64,000 nt of DNA from Pogona vitticeps (Eukaryota; Chordata; Lepidosauria; Squamata; Agamidae). Shown one piece after another: positions 60,425 through 64,000 of this stretch. Numbering within the stretch: the stretch's first letter is position 1; each line of letters opens with the position of its first letter. The notes beneath the pieces were generated by a model. The model saw nothing but the letters and a program-made list of their open reading frames with translations. It made no database searches and was not told the origin of the DNA. The position numbers and the translations under genes are program-made. The stretch spans positions 3,736,001 to 3,800,000 of the forward strand of contig NC_135791.1 in the NCBI RefSeq assembly GCF_051106095.1, in the 5' to 3' direction.

Positions 60425-62435
60425 ATCGACAGGTTACCTACCTGTAATGGTAGTTCTTTGAGCGGACCTCTGTGAATCACACTATGGGTAATCCGCACAT
60501 GCATGGAGCCTCGTCGGAGTATTCTAGAGCTTCTGCAGTAACAAAGGAAAACACAATAGCATAGACCCCTCCCCCCGATATATGTACCTTGGCGCCAAAG
60601 CTCTCCCTTCTGTTAGGTCAACCGCCGCATAAAGAAAAGGGCGTGACAGACGGGAGGGCTGGCTGGGACGTGTGAATCACAGAGGTCCACTCAAAGAACT
60701 ACAATTACAGGTAGGTAACCTGTTGTTCTTCGTGGCCTCTGTGAACCACACTATGGGTGACTAAAAAGCTACTGTACCCAGAGGAGAACTTCAAAACGTC
60801 GAAGCGCTACGGAGGTAGCCATTGATTTAGGTGTGGCATCAACTGTGTGTCTAGTGAACAGCATCTGTGGTTTCGCCATCAAAAGACACTCTTGTCGAAA
60901 AGTTTGTGCTAAGACCCTTTTATCTTCGGGGAGAGCATCCATAAAGGGAGACATACTGTCCAGAGAAAACGTTGGTAGGCGCCCTTAGCTCCCTGATAGT
61001 TAGCAGGTGGCAGAAGATTATAGCCATCTACCCATGAAGTCTGCTGTCTTTATTAGGTGGTATCAGTATTTGTCTGTGTTGAGAGCGAGATTGTGAAACT
61101 CTGACGAATATGGAATTGGGAACTCGTTGTTTCTGTAAAAGACTGTGCCCGGATCATGTACTCGATAAAGGTTGTCTATGCGTTTTGACACCGAATGAGA
61201 TGATGCTGGTTTGATCAAAGAATGTCTAGCTGTGCTCAGGAAAGAAGGGAGCATGGAGATATGGATCTGTTTGATAACATCTTTAAAGATGGGATCATAA
61301 ATATGATCTGCTGCTCCAGTAGTGGGTCTATGGATTTGTAGGTCGAGGGATTTGGCCGTACAAATCATTAGTTGAGCATAGGATTGAAAATCCTCTGCTG
61401 GTGACGGGAGGTTCTGTGTCTATCAGACAGCTGGTCCTGAAAATATAGGTGTCAATGCCGAGTTGTTGATGTCGAAGGGGCAAGGATTGTCGCGGGCTAT
61501 CAGGGGAAGCTGTGAGTCGATCAACACACTGTTCTCATTCGGGAGACTGTGATGGTGAGGTTGATGAGGTGGAAGTGCCAATGAGGTTCCCAGACTCCGG
61601 TGGTTGTGGAGTAGGGGAAATGGTTGTGGAAGTCTTTAATTTCGAAGACTGACCCTTCTTTGGAGGTGACAGTTCCAGTGACAAGGAAGTATCCATGCAT
61701 GGTTTTCTCTTAGAGGCTGTTTTCGATGTCGAGGGTTTCGATGTCAAATGTTTGGCTTTGTGCACTTGCGTGACTGTCGATATTGAGGGCAGAGTAGGTT
61801 GCTGATGATCGGAGCAAGATGGAGTAGCTGACAGGCGCTGTTCTGTCACTTCGGAAGCAGCTTCATCCATGGCTTTAGAGACTGCTCCCAGAGCCGAAGC
61901 TTGAGTCTAGAGAGGCAACTGCGGAGAACTCAGCGTTTAAAGTTTTTGCAGCGAGAGGAAGAGGAAGTTTGATGGCCTCACCAAGGCACAAAAGGCATTT
62001 AGCATGGCCATCAGAGAGCGGGATCTCATTATCGCAGGCAACACAGCTTTTAAATGGGCCTGAAAAGGCCATGAACCAAGAACTGGTTTAGAAAAGAAAA
62101 CAACAGAAAGGTGGGGGTGGGGAACACTTCAGCCTTAAAGCCAGAGAGCATCTTTTGAAAATAATGATGATAATAATAATAAATAAAGTTCAATAACTTT
62201 CCTTCTTTCATCTTCAGATTTCTCACAGAAGTAACGATCAAGGCACTCAACGCAGCGGTTGAAAGAAACTGAATGGAGAGCCTTGGCGACAAGGTGCATA
62301 TACCAGGGGGGAGGGGATCTATGCTAATGCATTTTCCTTTGCTACGCAGAAGCTCTAGAATATTCCAACAAGACTCCGCGCATGCGCGGATTACCCATAG
62401 TGTGATTCACAGAGGCTATGAAGAAGAACCGTTTT
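60425..62435 (-). mobile_element. DIRS-like retroelement fossil with inverted ends
   Basis: Left end (from about 60430: GGTTACCTACCTGTAATGGT ... CTCTGTGAATCACACTATGG) recurs inverted at the right end (to about 62430), with homology over roughly 200 bp. A further inverted piece of the left end sits at about 60668-60760. Inverted termini plus an internal copy of end sequence are the DIRS hallmark. On the minus strand there are gag-like remnants: a cysteine cluster with DGHAKCLLCLGE near 62000, a Ser/Thr/Pro-rich segment, and a downstream part near 60800-60950. No reverse transcriptase, RNase H or tyrosine recombinase is seen, so it is an internally shortened, broken element. Moderate divergence of the two ends suggests an old but not ancient insertion. 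It lies in the 5' intron of ZMYM4, same strand. Confidence 0.7.
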
Positions 62436-64000
62436 CTTTACAAGCTCCTTACAATAAAAGAGGCACAACAGAATGTACTTGGGAGATTCCTTATCACATC
62501 TCTGATCTATCCGTCCACCCATCCATCCTTCCTTCAACTCCTTCTTTGCTTCCTCCCTCCCTCCTTCTTTAAACTTAGACAACCAGGCCACAGGGCATGA
62601 GAAAATTATGTGATCCTTAGAAGACCTTTTATGCTAAACTAAGTTGAAACAGAAAGCTTTCTTTACTATTCCGAAGCCAGCCTTTCTCCATAACTGTCCT
62701 CTTCCTTGTGTCTCATAACAGCCATTCAAATCACTCCCTATGTGGCCCTGGAGATACTGCCAGACTTGCAAAAGTAGACCAACAGCCAAAGTGGAAGGAC
62801 AATGCAAACACGTGGAGAGCCATAGATATTTTTTTCCATATACTTTACGTATTCCACATTTTCTTTAAAGAGTCCAAGAGAGTACGGTAGGTACATCAGG
62901 GTCTCCTCCTCTATCCTCCCAACAACCTTGTGAGGTAGAGAATTCGAAGCTGATTCTCACAAATCTTAATTAATATGTCAGATGAGCGGGATATAAATTG
63001 AACAAACAAACAAACAAACAAACAAACACCCCTCAAAGCTGTCTGTAAATTATGACTGGCAGCTGCAGCACAAGAACAGAGATCCAGTCGCCCAAACATT
63101 CTGGTAAGTCTCCATTTGATCATTATCTCTGCCTAAAACAACACTCTTCCATAATTTAGGATTAAGCTACTTGGCTATTATGATGTGGCAGGAGAGAAAG
63201 AAGTTCCCAGTGCTATGTTTTTGATTTATATCTACTAATACCATGATTTATTAGATAGTCAACTGAGGCCAAGAATAGGAAATGTTGTCTTTCAGCTGTA
63301 GCTGAACTAGAACCCCACAATTCATCACCACCAGACAGGGCAGCAAGGGATCTCTCTCATTTAATTGGATGGATTGATACCCTGCCTTCCTCCTCAAAAT
63401 AATCTGCTTCCGTGAAAATAAGACCTAACCTGAAAATAAGCCCTAGTATGATTTTTCAGGATGCTCGCCATTGTGCAGCATTATGCAGCAATCAGAAGAT
63501 GACATGACTGTAAAATAAAACTTCCCCTGAAAATAAGCCCTAATGCATTTTTGGAACAAAAATTAATATATAAGACCCTGTCTTATTTTTGGGAAACACG
63601 GTAGGACACAAGGTGACTTACAACAAGATTAACTAACAGAACACATAAAAATACAATACACTGTAATACTGGAATGCAAGTAAACAAATTATAATATTAA
63701 AATACAGCTGAACTAAAAGCAATTTCAAAGTGCATTCAAAGAAAGGAGAGCAGCCTTCTATCAAAAATATCTTTACTGTATTAGCAACCTCTCTATTGTG
63801 AGAAAACCACCTGAAAAATATGCCTTTCCTTCTTCACAGGAGCTGCGGCCTTATTGCCGCTTAAGACAAACAACTATTTCAATCACCTCCAGTTCTCATT
63901 TACAGCCCAAGGGGTGGGGGGAAATACTGGCCTACCTTACAGGGTTTGTCTAAGGATTATTACAGCTATAAAAGCTTAGAAACGCGAATACAAACACAAT
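62436..64000. other. ZMYM4: Right end of window, ZMYM4 5' intron
   Basis: Holds a short CAAA tract (63000-63028), the MITE at 63404 and a LINE tail remnant around it. I see no exon. The ZMYM4 first exon and promoter are expected to the right. Confidence 0.5.
63404..63604. mobile_element. Foldback MITE (AAAATAAGAC / CCGTGTTTCCC type)
   Basis: Right end GTCTTATTTTTGGGAAACACGG and left end CCGTGAAAATAAGACC are inverted; GAAAATAAGCCCTA occurs in both arms. This is a common sauropsid non-autonomous DNA element whose superfamily I cannot fix. It appears to split an L2-like tail (GATACCCTGCCTTCCTCCTC before, ACAAGGTGACTTACAACAAG after). Confidence 0.7.

Overview
This window is vertebrate nuclear DNA with spliced genes, GT-AG introns and dense interspersed repeats. 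It most likely comes from a squamate reptile. The strongest organismal marker is a full-length Sauria-type (tRNA-derived) SINE with a perfect 14-bp target-site duplication at 21.5-21.84 kb, plus a second copy at 14.04-14.28 kb. CR1 and L2-like LINE 3' ends, a Tigger-like MITE family, hAT-like foldback MITEs and a DIRS-type fossil all fit a lizard or related squamate. I cannot name the species.

Layout. (1) 1 to about 10.45 kb, + strand: the 3' two thirds of MAP7D1, a microtubule-associated protein. It has twelve visible exons ending in the conserved C-terminus TEVL, followed by a 3' UTR and an AATAAA at 10438. (2) About 10.45-14.3 kb: intergenic repeats, including a CR1 copy split by a Tigger-like MITE. 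(3) 14.3-24.7 kb, + strand: two tandem small genes of the ISG12 family (IFI6/IFI27-like, interferon-stimulated membrane proteins of 89 and 90 residues). They share one exon design: ATG-G at the end of an exon, a short phase-1 exon, a 162-bp exon and a last exon. The second gene has a textbook promoter, with an ISRE at 18172 and a TATA box at 18271. The first has a TATA box at 14338, but a SINE ends only about 60 bp upstream of it and I found no canonical ISRE. (4) About 26.2-57.07 kb, - strand: ZMYM4, a MYM-type zinc-finger chromatin protein. Twenty-eight coding exons are traced from an N-terminal exon at 57.0 kb to the stop at 29091, with a long AT-rich 3' UTR. The first coding exon and promoter lie beyond the right edge. 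(5) 57-64 kb: 5' intron of ZMYM4, holding a roughly 2-kb DIRS-like fossil with inverted ends and gag-like remnants, L2 tails and another MITE.

Functional reading. MAP7D1 and ZMYM4 are ordinary conserved genes. The ISG12 pair lies tail-to-tail with ZMYM4 and head-to-tail behind MAP7D1, which differs from human 1p34-p35, where these genes are not immediate neighbours. The most distinctive signals are the promoter asymmetry of the ISG12 pair, the dispersal of ATGGC-core (YY1-like) motifs by the Tigger-like MITEs around these genes, an unclassified 683-bp foldback element in a ZMYM4 intron, and a 17-proline run in ZMYM4. I saw no wholly novel system. All exon borders were read by eye from splice sites, reading phase and remembered human orthologues.
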